A stretch of 64,000 bases of DNA from Clostridiales bacterium. GTDB lineage: Bacteria; Bacillota; Clostridia; Lachnospirales; Lachnospiraceae. Positions 9,836-18,814 of this stretch are shown here, piece by piece. Position numbers and translations under genes: made by a program. Location: contig JAJQCD010000014.1 of assembly GCA_021202925.1 (NCBI GenBank), forward strand, positions 124,001 through 188,000, read 5' to 3'. The notes below the pieces were generated by a model. It was given only the letters and a program-made list of their open reading frames with translations. It was not told the origin of the DNA and searched no databases. The first letter of the stretch is position 1. Every line of letters begins with the position of its first letter.

Positions 9836-10477
9836 TTACGCAAGCAGACTCTTAATGTAAGCGGCCAGCTTCTCATCCTTACACTTCGGGAAGAACAGCT
9901 CTGCGAACTTCTCCCCGGCAAACGCGCCCTTCACCAGTTCCTGATCCAGTCCCTGATAAATCTCGACCAGCTCCTCCTTGAACGCGACCTTTCTCACCTC
10001 ATCCAGAATCTTCTTGTTTCTCTGCTCCGGGACGGCACGCTCGCGCGGATAACCCTGGCCGGACGGCTCGCAGAACAGCTTTTCAAAAATATACTCCAGA
10101 TTCAGGTCTCCGCCCCAGCCGAAGCCCTTTGCGAACGGAAGCGCAATCGCGTTGCCATCATTGATCTGCGCAAACGTATAGGCATCCAGCGCATCCTCCA
10201 CATGACCGCAGATCACGCCCGGGAAAGAATTCAGCGCAAGCATCGCGCCCTCGCCGGTACCGCAGCCCGTAACCACATAATCCGCGGCGCCGCCATTCAG
10301 CAAAGCCGCAGCCAGAATTCCATTCTGTACATAGGTCAGCTGAGCGGCGTCTCCCGCCGTATACATCCCGTAATTATCCACCTCATAGCCATACTGATCC
10401 GCTACCTTCTTCAATGCGTGAAAAATCGTTTCATTCTTCGCCGCCTGGCTGTTTTCATTGATCAGTGCAATTCTCAT
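9836..10477 (-). CDS. RpiB/LacA/LacB family sugar-phosphate isomerase
   Basis: The protein (213 aa) starts MRIALINENSQAAKNE and carries the family signature as TGCGTGEGAMLALNSFPG, close to the GCGSGxGxxxxAN phosphate/active-site loop of ribose-5-phosphate isomerase B and galactose-6-phosphate isomerases. It is about 60 residues longer than typical RpiB, and the extra C-terminal helical part (about 150-213) is seen in a subgroup with uncertain substrate. AAAGGAGAG precedes the ATG. It is monocistronic with its own consensus promoter. A D-ribose-5-P or related aldose/ketose phosphate is the likely substrate. Confidence 0.85.
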   Translation of the reverse strand: MRIALINENSQAAKNETIFHALKKVADQYGYEVDNYGMYTAGDAAQLTYVQNGILAAALLNGGAADYVVTGCGTGEGAMLALNSFPGVICGHVEDALDAYTFAQINDGNAIALPFAKGFGWGGDLNLEYIFEKLFCEPSGQGYPRERAVPEQRNKKILDEVRKVAFKEELVEIYQGLDQELVKGAFAGEKFAELFFPKCKDEKLAAYIKSLLA

Positions 10478-10527
10478 CGTTTTGTCTCTCCTTTGATAGA
10501 AATTGAAGTATCTTTACCACTACCTAC

Positions 10528-10556
10528 AGTATAAACGTCCCGTTTCTGACCGTCAA
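10528..10556 (-). promoter_or_regulatory. Promoter of the RpiB-like gene
   Basis: TTGACG, a 17-bp spacer and TATACT on the minus strand, about 50 bp upstream of the isomerase start. It nearly abuts the divergent promoter of the EFR1 gene. Confidence 0.75.
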
Positions 10557-10577
10557 GAAAAAATCTTTATTTGACTA

Positions 10578-10606
10578 TTGATAACAACCATCACCTGTCG
10601 TAAAAT
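10578..10606 (+). promoter_or_regulatory. Promoter of the EFR1-type gene
   Basis: TTGATA, a 17-bp spacer and TAAAAT, about 50 bp upstream of the ATG at 10656. Confidence 0.55.
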
Positions 10607-10655
10607 AAAAAAGAAATCTGCTAACATTTGCAAATACCAGAAGGAGACATACAGA

Positions 10656-11480
10656 ATGAACATCAGGACCGTCCGCGCTGTCTGTTTCAGCGCCACAGGA
10701 AATACCAGAAAAGTCGTCACCTCCATCGCAAAAGCCCTCTCTGAGGATCTTTGCGTCCCCATGACCACTTATGATTTTACGACTCCGGTTCAAAGGAAGG
10801 ATCCCCCCACATTTGACGAGACCGACCTGGTTGTGTTCGGCACACCGGTCTACGCCGGGCGCGTCCCCAACAAGGTTCTGCCGCTGATCCCGCAGCTTTT
10901 CCAGGGAAACGGCGCTCTCGCGATTCCGGTCGTCACTTTTGGCAACCGCAATTTTGATAATGGCCTGATTGAACTTCGCAATACGCTTGAAGAGCTTGGT
11001 TTCCACACCATCGCCGGCGCCGCCTTTGTGGCAACCCACGCCTTCTCCGACCGGCTTGCACCGGGAAGACCCGACGCAGAGGATATGGCTCTGCTCGCTG
11101 CGTTCGCCTCCGGCGCCGCCGCCAGAGTTCGCTCGATGAATGAGATTCCGGCTCCGATCGCTGTCCGCGGAGACACACCGGTCGGCCCCTATTATACCCC
11201 GCTCGGCATGGATGGGAAACCAGCCGTCTTCCTCAAGGCAAAACCAAAAACAGACGAAGCCGCCTGCAACCTCTGCGGCAAATGCGTGACCGTCTGTCCG
11301 ATGGGCTCCATCTCCGCTGAGAACCCGCTTGTGGTGAGCGGTCTGTGTATCAAATGCCAGGCCTGTATCCGCTCTTGTCCTACACACGCGAAATATTTCG
11401 ACGATCCGGCGTTTCTCTCTCACGTCGCCATGCTCGAATCCAATTATACCCGGCGCGCCGAACCGGAGATATTCCTGTAA
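10656..11480 (+). CDS. EFR1 family flavodoxin/ferredoxin protein
   Basis: A 274-aa soluble electron-transfer protein. The N-terminal half is flavodoxin-like with the FMN phosphate loop FSATGNTRKV and VVFGTPVYAGRVPNKV. The C-terminal part carries two 4Fe-4S motifs, CNLCGKCVTVCP and CIKCQACIRSCP. This order defines the EFR1 (ferredoxin-flavodoxin) family found in clostridia, thought to shuttle low-potential electrons; the partner is unknown. The ATG at 10656 has AAGGAG 7 nt upstream, which decides against the longer open frame. No reductase gene is adjacent. Confidence 0.92.
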   Translation: MNIRTVRAVCFSATGNTRKVVTSIAKALSEDLCVPMTTYDFTTPVQRKDPPTFDETDLVVFGTPVYAGRVPNKVLPLIPQLFQGNGALAIPVVTFGNRNFDNGLIELRNTLEELGFHTIAGAAFVATHAFSDRLAPGRPDAEDMALLAAFASGAAARVRSMNEIPAPIAVRGDTPVGPYYTPLGMDGKPAVFLKAKPKTDEAACNLCGKCVTVCPMGSISAENPLVVSGLCIKCQACIRSCPTHAKYFDDPAFLSHVAMLESNYTRRAEPEIFL

Positions 11481-11491
11481 GCGCCCGCAAA

Positions 11492-11542
11492 AGCCCCCGG
11501 CTCCGTCCAGCATTGACCAGGCTGAACTGCAAACCGGGGGCT
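11492..11542. terminator. Intrinsic terminator between EFR1 and cstA
   Basis: AGCCCCCGG pairs with CCGGGGGCT around a 33-nt loop and is followed by a pyrimidine-rich run (CTCTTTCTCTTTTC). It terminates the plus-strand gene; function on the minus strand is less clear. Confidence 0.7.
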
Positions 11543-11566
11543 CTCTTTCTCTTTTCTCTTATTCTG

Positions 11567-13273
11567 TTACGCCGTCTTCTTCGCCGCCTGCTTCGAAAAC
11601 GTCTGTACACCTTCCACAACCAGAATCAGCGCCAGCACGACCATTGCCGTCGCAAAGAGCAGCTGGAACCAGTCGCCCCACGCCGCCGTGCCTGCGGAGA
11701 TCATCTTAATCTTGTTGATGTCCGTCAGAATCAGGCTGCTGATCGTTGCCGCCAGCATAAAGAGCATCGGAATAAAGAACATTTTGTTGTTCTTACCCAC
11801 GTTGCCCAACCATGCGGCAATCGCCATCAGAGCGATACCGGCAAGAAGCTGATTGGCAGCGCCGAACAATCCCCAGATCTGGCTCAGGCTCAGCGCGCCC
11901 AGCACACAGCCAATCACCACCATCACCGCAGTGCCGACCAGCGGATGCGTCAGAACCCGCCGGAATCCCGTCGCATCCTGATAACTCTTCTCGCCTTCCT
12001 TTAAGAACAGCTCAGAGAACATGAACCGGCTCAGCCTGGTCGCCGTATCCAGAGAGGTCAGCGCGAACACGGATACTGCCAGCGTCAGCAACGCATAGAT
12101 TGTGTTATAAACGCCGCTTCCTTCCTCGCCATACATCAGGCCGATACCAGCCGCAAACGCCGCTGCCGGAGAGCCAAACCCTCCCTCCCGGTAAGTCTGA
12201 TACACCATACCGACTGCAATCAGAGCGACGATACCCAGCGCCAATTCAATCAGCATGGAACCGTAACCGATCGGCTTTGCGTATTTCTCATTCTCCAGCT
12301 GTTTGGAGGAGGTACCCGTCGCGATCAGACTGTGGAAACCGGAGCATGCGCCACAGGCCACGGTAATAAACAGCGTTGGGAACAGATAGCTTCCCGCCAC
12401 CGGAGACCATCCGGTAAACGCCGGCATTGCAAACGTCGCGCTTCCCGTAAACGCCGCCACCGCGATTCCGAGTACCGCCAGGAACATCATGCCATACAGC
12501 AGAAAGCTGGACAGATAATCACGCGGCTGCAGCAGAATCCAGACCGGAGCCAGAGAAGCCGCACACAGATAAATACCAATAAAAACAATCCACGCCATGC
12601 GACCCATCACCAGGCCAACATTCAGCCCCAGCGCGACGATAACCACGATACCAACGATCCCCATGATCGTTGCCGGAACCGTCCGCACGCCAAAGCGATT
12701 GGTAATCATACCGTAAAGAATCGCCAGTACAATGAACAGAACCGAAATCATCGCCGTTGTCTGATTGCCGGTCGGCGCACCATTCAGGCCAAATCCGCCT
12801 TCCAGTGTATAGAATGTACCCGCAACGACGTTGACGAACGAAGCGATAACCAGGATCAGCACCAGCAACGCAAAGATAGTGAACAGTCTCTGCGCCCGCT
12901 TCCCCATGGAATCATGGATGATCTCACCCACTGTCTTTCCTTTATGACGGATCGATGCAAAAAGGGAGCCAAAATCCTGCAGTCCGCCAAAGAAAATACC
13001 GCCAATCACACACCACAAAAATACCGGAACCCATCCAAAAATCGATGCCTGAATCGGTCCGTTGATCGGCCCCGCACCCGCAATCGATGAGAAATGGTGT
13101 CCCATCAATACTGCCGGCGGCGCCGCCACATAATCCACGCCATCCTCCAGTTCATAGGCCGGAGTCTTTCTGGCTGGATCGATTCCCCACTGCTTCGCAA
13201 GCCAGCTACCGTAATAGATATATCCGATAACCAGCAGGACAATCGCAGCAAGGATGATACATAATGCTGTCAT
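11567..13273 (-). CDS. cstA: CstA family carbon starvation/pyruvate transporter
   Basis: A polytopic membrane protein of 568 aa with the conserved CstA blocks: HHFSSIAGAGPINGPIQA near residue 75, GGLQDFGSLFASIRHKGKT, FTGWSPVAGSYLFPTLF, CGACSGFHSLIATGTSSKQ and SLDTATRLSRFMF. CstA-type proteins (CstA, BtsT, YjiY) import pyruvate or peptides under carbon limitation. This is the short-to-medium form found in clostridia. GGAGG precedes the ATG. It follows a 163-residue unknown gene in the same direction with a 57-bp gap, so the two are probably one operon. I see no clear catabolite-repression site upstream. Confidence 0.94.
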   Translation of the reverse strand: MTALCIILAAIVLLVIGYIYYGSWLAKQWGIDPARKTPAYELEDGVDYVAAPPAVLMGHHFSSIAGAGPINGPIQASIFGWVPVFLWCVIGGIFFGGLQDFGSLFASIRHKGKTVGEIIHDSMGKRAQRLFTIFALLVLILVIASFVNVVAGTFYTLEGGFGLNGAPTGNQTTAMISVLFIVLAILYGMITNRFGVRTVPATIMGIVGIVVIVALGLNVGLVMGRMAWIVFIGIYLCAASLAPVWILLQPRDYLSSFLLYGMMFLAVLGIAVAAFTGSATFAMPAFTGWSPVAGSYLFPTLFITVACGACSGFHSLIATGTSSKQLENEKYAKPIGYGSMLIELALGIVALIAVGMVYQTYREGGFGSPAAAFAAGIGLMYGEEGSGVYNTIYALLTLAVSVFALTSLDTATRLSRFMFSELFLKEGEKSYQDATGFRRVLTHPLVGTAVMVVIGCVLGALSLSQIWGLFGAANQLLAGIALMAIAAWLGNVGKNNKMFFIPMLFMLAATISSLILTDINKIKMISAGTAAWGDWFQLLFATAMVVLALILVVEGVQTFSKQAAKKTA

Positions 13274-13330
13274 TTGTCATTTACCTCCTACTGCTTACGT
13301 TATTGCGCAACCATTCGCAGACAGCTGCGC

Positions 13331-13822
13331 TCACTTTATCATGCTGACGAGTCTCTTCAGGTCACGGCCCTGGCGGTTCGTAGCCGTCTGACCGGAAGAA
13401 ACCTCGATTACAGCCAGTCGATACTGGCTCCATCCATGGAGGCTGAACCGATAACTCTTATAATGGTGGATCTTCGGCGCCCGCTTCCACACAGCGTCCT
13501 CCACCTCTTCTGCCAGTACGATCAATGTCACGTCGGTACTTTTGTGTCCCTCTCCGGGTCTCACCCGGGAAAGTCCCTCCTCCCACGCGATTTGATCCAG
13601 TTCATTCAGTCGTTTCTCTGTGAGAATATGCTCACCTGCAAAAAATACATATTCCTTCGACTCTGACTCAAACAGCCTAAGTGAACGAATCAGGTAATAA
13701 TTCTCATCGTGAGAATGAAATTCCGCTTCCACCATAAACGGTGATGTCACATTCTCCCATTTTACATTGTAATAACGCTCAAACGAACAGACAATCTTCT
13801 TCAATGCGTCCTGCAATTCCAT
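13331..13822 (-). CDS. Unknown protein upstream of cstA
   Basis: A 163-aa soluble protein I do not recognise. It has no signal peptide, membrane helix or cysteine cluster. The N-terminus (MELQDALKKIVCSFERYYNV) looks like an amphipathic helix and the middle is mixed alpha/beta (HSHDENYYLIRSLRLFESES, DVTLIVLAEEV). A Ser/Arg-rich tail ends SGQTATNRQGRDLKRLVSMIK-like at the C-terminus. Position directly before cstA suggests co-transcription and perhaps a role tied to CstA, but no function can be inferred. The upstream 13860-13980 stretch is very A/T-rich and probably carries the promoter. Confidence 0.75.
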   Translation of the reverse strand: MELQDALKKIVCSFERYYNVKWENVTSPFMVEAEFHSHDENYYLIRSLRLFESESKEYVFFAGEHILTEKRLNELDQIAWEEGLSRVRPGEGHKSTDVTLIVLAEEVEDAVWKRAPKIHHYKSYRFSLHGWSQYRLAVIEVSSGQTATNRQGRDLKRLVSMIK

Positions 13823-13984
13823 GAACCATCAAACCTCCGGTATCCAGACAGAAGCCATTGAGGCTTATTTTACTACCGCAAAGCGACTTTGTGAATAGAT
13901 TTTTTATAGAAAAACTACTATTTTTTTATATAATTTTTATTTTATCCACATAAACTTCAGAAAATAAAGTGTGCAAAAGAAAAA

Positions 13985-14023
13985 GGGCACTCATCTCCGG
14001 CCAGAAACCTTCGATGATTGCCC
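13985..14023 (-). terminator. Terminator of the fatty-acid synthesis operon
   Basis: On the minus strand GGGCAATCATC pairs with GATGAGTGCCC (one mismatch) around a 17-nt loop, followed by TTTTTCTTTT. It lies just after the last flavoprotein gene of the fab operon. Confidence 0.75.
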
Positions 14024-14041
14024 CATAAACTTTCGATTCTT

Positions 14042-15169
14042 TCACGCCTGGCGCTCGCAGTCCCGCACTCCAAACAGATCCCGGATCACATCGACCACCG
14101 TCTCGATCTTCGTCGCCTTCCAGGCATTGCTTCCACAGAACAGAAGCGACTGCTCCAGCGCCCCCTCCGCCGCATTGGTAAGTGCTTTCGTAATGCAGTA
14201 CGGAACCTTCAACGGATCACAGTGCTGCAGGCAGCGATAGCAATGTGAAATATTCGCATGCTCTCCTCTTGCCTTCCTCTCTTCCACCTGCTTCAGAAAC
14301 GGGTTACGAATCGCCCGTCCCGGCATACCGACCGGGCTCTGGACAATGACGATATCTTCTTCCTTTGCGTTGATATACGCTTCCTTATAGGAAAGCGGCG
14401 CATCGCACTCCTCCGTTGTCACAAACCGCGTCGCCACCTGTACGGCGTCCGCCCCCAGTTCATCGATCGCATGCACAACATCGTCATGGTCATAAATACC
14501 GCCCGCGATTGCGACCGGAATATGCCTGCTGTACTTTGCCTCAAACTGCCGGACCACATCCATGATGCTTCGGATTTCTCTGTCATATTCTTCCTTCTGA
14601 TAGGTCTTCGACACATCCGGTGTGTCCACACCATAACGAGTCAGATCCGAATTGGAAAACCCCAGATGTCCGCCCGCGAGCGGTCCTTCGATCACCAGCA
14701 GATCCGGAATTCTCTTGTATTTCCGATCCCACATTTTACAGATCACCATCGCTGACTTCGCGGTGGAAACGATCGGAGCAATCTTTGTCTTCGCACCCTC
14801 CACAAACTTCGGCAGATCGATCGGAAGTCCGGCACCGGAAATAATAATATCCGCCCCCGCCTTCACGGCTTCCTTCACATAGCGGGCATAATCCCGCGTC
14901 GCCACCATGATGTTGAAACCCAGGATCCCGTCCGGTGCAATGGCACGCGCCTTCTCAAATTCCGAGCGGATCGCCCGCATATTTGCCTCAATCGGATCTT
15001 TCAGAAAATCCGGATCCTGAAATCCAATCTGCGCGGTGGAAATAATTCCGATTCCACCGGCTTTCGCCACCGCCCCCGCAAGATTGTGGAGACTGATTCC
15101 AACTCCCATACCGCCCTGAATCAGCGGATATTTTGCTTTTAAATCCCCTATCGTCAATGACTTGATCAT
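14042..15169 (-). CDS. NAD(P)H-dependent flavin oxidoreductase (nitronate monooxygenase/FabK superfamily)
   Basis: The protein (375 aa) is a TIM-barrel FMN enzyme of the 2-nitropropane dioxygenase/FabK superfamily. YPLIQGGMGVGISLHNLAGA is the N-terminal signature, IEGPLAGGHLGF the substrate/flavin His block, and VAIAGGIYDHDDV plus GADAVQVATRFV the phosphate-binding region. It is longer than FabK (308 aa) and has a C-terminal cysteine cluster, HCYRCLQHCDPLKVPYC, seen in a clostridial subgroup. It is the last gene of the fab operon, so a role in lipid metabolism (second enoyl reductase or detoxification of a by-product) is possible, but reaction and substrate are unknown. The start ATG at 15169 follows a weak GAGGG site. 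Confidence 0.85.
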   Translation of the reverse strand: MIKSLTIGDLKAKYPLIQGGMGVGISLHNLAGAVAKAGGIGIISTAQIGFQDPDFLKDPIEANMRAIRSEFEKARAIAPDGILGFNIMVATRDYARYVKEAVKAGADIIISGAGLPIDLPKFVEGAKTKIAPIVSTAKSAMVICKMWDRKYKRIPDLLVIEGPLAGGHLGFSNSDLTRYGVDTPDVSKTYQKEEYDREIRSIMDVVRQFEAKYSRHIPVAIAGGIYDHDDVVHAIDELGADAVQVATRFVTTEECDAPLSYKEAYINAKEEDIVIVQSPVGMPGRAIRNPFLKQVEERKARGEHANISHCYRCLQHCDPLKVPYCITKALTNAAEGALEQSLLFCGSNAWKATKIETVVDVIRDLFGVRDCERQA

Positions 15170-15212
15170 AAAAAGCTGCCCTCACACCTTTTGGAAGCGC
15201 TGCTCCCTGATT

Positions 15213-15641
15213 CTACTGAATCGCGAATGTCAGTTCTGCACTGACCGCAACCTTACCCTCTGCGTTGGTAGCAACTGCCTTGCCTACACCAATCGGCCCC
15301 TTGCGTTTGATAATCTCGCACTCCAGCTTCAGCCGGTCTCCGGGGACCACCATCTGTTTGAACTTTGCATTGTTAATCGCACCGAAAAATGCAGTCTTTC
15401 CCTTGTTCTCCGGCAGGCTTAAGATCGCCACCGCGCCAACCTGCGCCAGAGCTTCAATCATCAGCACGCCCGGCATCACCGGCTGCCCCGGGAAATGCCC
15501 CGCAAACTGCGGCTCGTCAAAAGTAATGCATTTATAACCGACCGCACGCACCCCTGGCTCCAGTTCTTCAATGCAGTCGATTAACAAAAACGGGTGCCGA
15601 TGGGGTATAATCTCCTGAATCTCTTTGATTCCCAGTCTCAT
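15213..15641 (-). CDS. fabZ: 3-hydroxyacyl-ACP dehydratase FabZ
   Basis: A 142-aa hot-dog-fold dehydratase. [20 protein letters not shown] is the N-terminal signature, [20 protein letters not shown] holds the catalytic His and Glu. It removes water from 3-hydroxyacyl-ACP in each elongation cycle. GGAGG lies 6 nt before the ATG at 15641, which decides against a longer in-frame reading. In many related operons accB precedes and accC follows fabZ; both are missing here. Confidence 0.96.
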   Translation of the reverse strand: MRLGIKEIQEIIPHRHPFLLIDCIEELEPGVRAVGYKCITFDEPQFAGHFPGQPVMPGVLMIEALAQVGAVAILSLPENKGKTAFFGAINNAKFKQMVVPGDRLKLECEIIKRKGPIGVGKAVATNAEGKVAVSAELTFAIQ

Positions 15642-15734
15642 CCTACACCTCCGGATTCTCTGTTGTCTTTCCCTGTCCACGCCGCCTGAACCTGCGCAAA
15701 CCAGTGCGGTTTTGACGACATCTCTCCCATATAA

Positions 15735-16970
15735 TTACGCAAACTTCTTCACCAGCAGGGTCGCGTTATGGCCGCCAAACCCGAGAGAATTGGAAATCGC
15801 GCAATTCACATCCATCGCGACACCTTCTCCCTTCACATAATCCAGATCACATTCCGGATCATCGACCGTAAGACCTGCCGTCGCATGGACATAACCTTCC
15901 TCAATGGACTTCACACAGGTAATAAACTCCACGCCGCCGGCTGCACCGAGCAGGTGTCCGACCATCGACTTGGTGGAATTGACCTTCAGACGATACGCAT
16001 GATCGCCGAATGCCAGCTTGATGGCCTTCGTCTCTCCTACATCGTTCGCATGCGTACCCGTACCATGCGCATTGACATAATCCACGTCTTCCGGCGTAAG
16101 CCCCGCATCCGCAATCGCCAGCTCCATGGCCTTTGCCGCACCGCTGCCATCCTCACACGGAGAAGTAATATGGAACGCGTCACTCGAAGAACCGTAACCG
16201 GCAATCTCTGCGTAAATCTTCGCGCCTCTCGCCTGCGCATGCTCCAGAGATTCCAGAATCACAATTCCTGCGCCTTCCCCCATCACAAATCCATTTCTTT
16301 CCTTATCAAACGGGATCGACGCACGCAACGGATCCGTCGTGGTATTCAGTGCAGTCAGAGAAGTAAATCCCGCAACGCCAATCTCCGTGACCGAAGCCTC
16401 CGTTCCTCCGGCTACCATCACATCCGCTTCGCCATACTGGATCGAACGGAACGCCTCGCCAATGGAATTGGTTCCCGTCGCACAGGCCGTCACCACATTC
16501 AGACTCTTGCCCTTCAGACCGAACTGAATGGAAATATTTCCCGCCGCCATATTCGAAATCATTAACGGAACCAGAAGCGGATTCACACGCCCCGGCCCTT
16601 TCTCCTTCAGCTTCGTATACTCCCGTTCGGTTGCCTGCAGACTTCCGATTCCGGAACCGACCGAAGTGCCCACACGCCACGGGTCCTCCGCCTCCAGATC
16701 CAGCCCGGCATCCTCGATGGCTTCCTTTGCAGCCGCCACCGCATACTGACAGAAACGCTCCATGCGTCTCGCCGCCTTTGGATCCATATACTTCTTCGGG
16801 TCAAAGTCCTTGACCTCCGCAGCAAGCTTCGCTTTGTATTCCGTCGTGTCAAAGTAGGTAATCGGACCAATGCCGACCTTTTTTTCCTTCAATCCGTTCC
16901 AGAATTCATCCACACTGTTACCGATCGGGGTGATCGCCCCCAGTCCGGTCACAACTACTCTCCTGCTCAT
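15735..16970 (-). CDS. fabF: Beta-ketoacyl-ACP synthase II FabF
   Basis: The protein (411 aa) is a full-length thiolase-fold condensing enzyme. It starts MSRRVVVTGLGAITPIG, has the active-site Cys in VVTACATGTNSIGEA, and His residues in NAHGTGTHANDVGE and STKSMVGHLLGAAGG, completing the Cys-His-His triad of KAS I/II. It elongates acyl-ACP with malonyl-ACP. The start at 16970 has GGGAG upstream; a longer frame to 17030 lacks support. It lies 111 bp after fabG. Confidence 0.97.
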   Translation of the reverse strand: MSRRVVVTGLGAITPIGNSVDEFWNGLKEKKVGIGPITYFDTTEYKAKLAAEVKDFDPKKYMDPKAARRMERFCQYAVAAAKEAIEDAGLDLEAEDPWRVGTSVGSGIGSLQATEREYTKLKEKGPGRVNPLLVPLMISNMAAGNISIQFGLKGKSLNVVTACATGTNSIGEAFRSIQYGEADVMVAGGTEASVTEIGVAGFTSLTALNTTTDPLRASIPFDKERNGFVMGEGAGIVILESLEHAQARGAKIYAEIAGYGSSSDAFHITSPCEDGSGAAKAMELAIADAGLTPEDVDYVNAHGTGTHANDVGETKAIKLAFGDHAYRLKVNSTKSMVGHLLGAAGGVEFITCVKSIEEGYVHATAGLTVDDPECDLDYVKGEGVAMDVNCAISNSLGFGGHNATLLVKKFA

Positions 16971-17081
16971 GTCCAGTCTCCCTTCATCAAAATTCTGAAT
17001 GCGCTCCGCGCAGGTCAGTCCCGCGCTCATCGGTCGTTACCCCCGATCCGTGCGAGCGCCGCACCAATCATGGGATCTCTG

Positions 17082-17828
17082 TCAGCAGCAGGTCATCCCG
17101 CCGTCCACACAGATCACCTGTCCCGTGATATATGCTGCTTCCTCAGACACCAGGAACGCAACCGTATTTGCCACATCCTGCACCGTGCCAAGCCGGCGCA
17201 TCGGGATCTGGGCAGCCGCGGCTGCCTTCGCCGCATCATCCATCGCATCCGTCATATCTGTCTGAATAAAGCCCGGAGCCACTGCGTTGCAGGTAATCCC
17301 CCTGCTCCCCAGTTCCCTCGCAACACACTTCGTCAGCCCAATCAGGCCAGCCTTCGAAGCGCCATAATTCGCCTGCCCCGCATTGCCGGTCACACCGACC
17401 ACCGAAGCCATATTGACAATCCGTCCGGCTTTCTGTTTTAACATCTGGCGCGAAATCGCCTTTGTGCAGTTGAATGCGCCCTTCAGGTTCGTATTGATCA
17501 CCGCGTCAAAATCTGCTTCACTCATCTTCATCAGCAGATTATCCTTTGTAATCCCGGCATTATTCACCAGAATATCCACGCGGCCATATTTCTTAATCAC
17601 ACCCGACAGCATCTCACTCGCTGCCGCCGCGTCCGACACATTACACTGTACTGCTTCCGCCCGGCCACCAGCCGCCGTAATCTCCTCTACAACCGCTTCC
17701 GCCTTCGCCACAGAGCCATTGTAATTGACAATCACTACCGCGCCTTTTGCCGCCAGCGTCTTTGCAATCGCGCTTCCAATCCCCCGGCTCGCGCCGGTCA
17801 CTACCGCAATCTTATCTGTCAACATCAT
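17082..17828 (-). CDS. fabG: 3-oxoacyl-ACP reductase FabG
   Basis: A 248-aa short-chain dehydrogenase. TGASRGIG binds NADPH, NNAG is the conserved strand motif, and YGASKAG carries the catalytic Tyr and Lys with Ser in MASVVGVTG. It reduces 3-oxoacyl-ACP. It overlaps fabD by 4 nt (ATGA), indicating coupled translation. The tail ends VDGGMTCC, with a Cys pair not universal in the family. Confidence 0.96.
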   Translation of the reverse strand: MMLTDKIAVVTGASRGIGSAIAKTLAAKGAVVIVNYNGSVAKAEAVVEEITAAGGRAEAVQCNVSDAAAASEMLSGVIKKYGRVDILVNNAGITKDNLLMKMSEADFDAVINTNLKGAFNCTKAISRQMLKQKAGRIVNMASVVGVTGNAGQANYGASKAGLIGLTKCVARELGSRGITCNAVAPGFIQTDMTDAMDDAAKAAAAAQIPMRRLGTVQDVANTVAFLVSEEAAYITGQVICVDGGMTCC

Positions 17829-18745
17829 CCCAATGCCTCCACAACCCGATCCAGATCATCAAACTTTTCTATGTTCAGCACTTTTACCGAACGATCAATC
17901 TTCTTCATAAAACCGGCCAGTGTCTTCCCCGGTCCAATCTCAATAAAACAATCCACACCGTCCGCCAGCATCGCCCGTACACTCTGCTCCCAACGCACAG
18001 AAGAAGAAACCTGCTTCACAAGAAGCGGCTTAATCCGTGCGCTGTCCGTCACATATTCCGCCGTTACATTCGCCACATAGGGGATCTGAAGCGGCCGAAT
18101 CGCAACCGTTTCCAGTGTCTCTCCCAGCTTCTCTCCGGCTCCCGTCAGCATCTTTGAATGGAACGGTCCACTGACATTCAGCGGAATTGCCCGTTTCGCG
18201 CCCGCCTCTTTCAGCTTCACGCAGACGGTATCTACAGCCTCTTTCATTCCCGAGATCACGATCTGTCCCGGGCAGTTATAATTTGCAATCTGCACGCCGT
18301 CAATATCTGCAATCACTGCCTCAATCGCTGCCGCATCCATCGCCAGAATCGCCGCCATACCGCCCTGGCCAAGCGGCACTGCCTCCTGCATCAGGATCCC
18401 CCTCTGCCGCACAGTCGCAATCGCGTCCGCCTCCGTCATGGCGCCTGCCGCAAAGAGCGCGCAATATTCACCCAGGCTTAAGCCGGCGGTCACATCCGGT
18501 CTGACGCCGCGTTCCTTAAGAACCTTCGTCATCGCAATGCCGACCGTCACCATCGCTGCCTGGGTATATTCTGTGACGTCCAGCCGATCATTCTTCTCAA
18601 AGCACAACTCCGGCATGGAAAAGCCCAGAATCTCCGTCGCCAGATCAAAAACCGCCTTCGCTGTCTCCGACCGCTCATAGAAATCCTGTCCCATTCCACA
18701 TACCTGCGCCCCCTGTCCGGGGTAAATAAACGCGACTTTGCTCAT
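17825..18745 (-). CDS. fabD: Malonyl-CoA:ACP transacylase FabD
   Basis: The protein (306 aa) has the hydrolase-type nucleophile motif AGLSLGEYCALFAAG (GxSxG) and begins KVAFIYPGQGAQVCGMG, both diagnostic of malonyl-CoA:ACP transacylases. The His and Arg of the active site are in NVSGPFHSKML and the VRQRGILMQEA block. It loads malonyl onto the carrier protein encoded upstream. AAGGAG precedes the ATG. Confidence 0.97.
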   Translation of the reverse strand: MSKVAFIYPGQGAQVCGMGQDFYERSETAKAVFDLATEILGFSMPELCFEKNDRLDVTEYTQAAMVTVGIAMTKVLKERGVRPDVTAGLSLGEYCALFAAGAMTEADAIATVRQRGILMQEAVPLGQGGMAAILAMDAAAIEAVIADIDGVQIANYNCPGQIVISGMKEAVDTVCVKLKEAGAKRAIPLNVSGPFHSKMLTGAGEKLGETLETVAIRPLQIPYVANVTAEYVTDSARIKPLLVKQVSSSVRWEQSVRAMLADGVDCFIEIGPGKTLAGFMKKIDRSVKVLNIEKFDDLDRVVEALG

Positions 18746-18814
18746 ATCCGCTCTGCTCCTTTATTCTGCCGGGCATCCCGACGCCCTCTGCAATTCCACT
18801 ATTCTGTCATGTAA

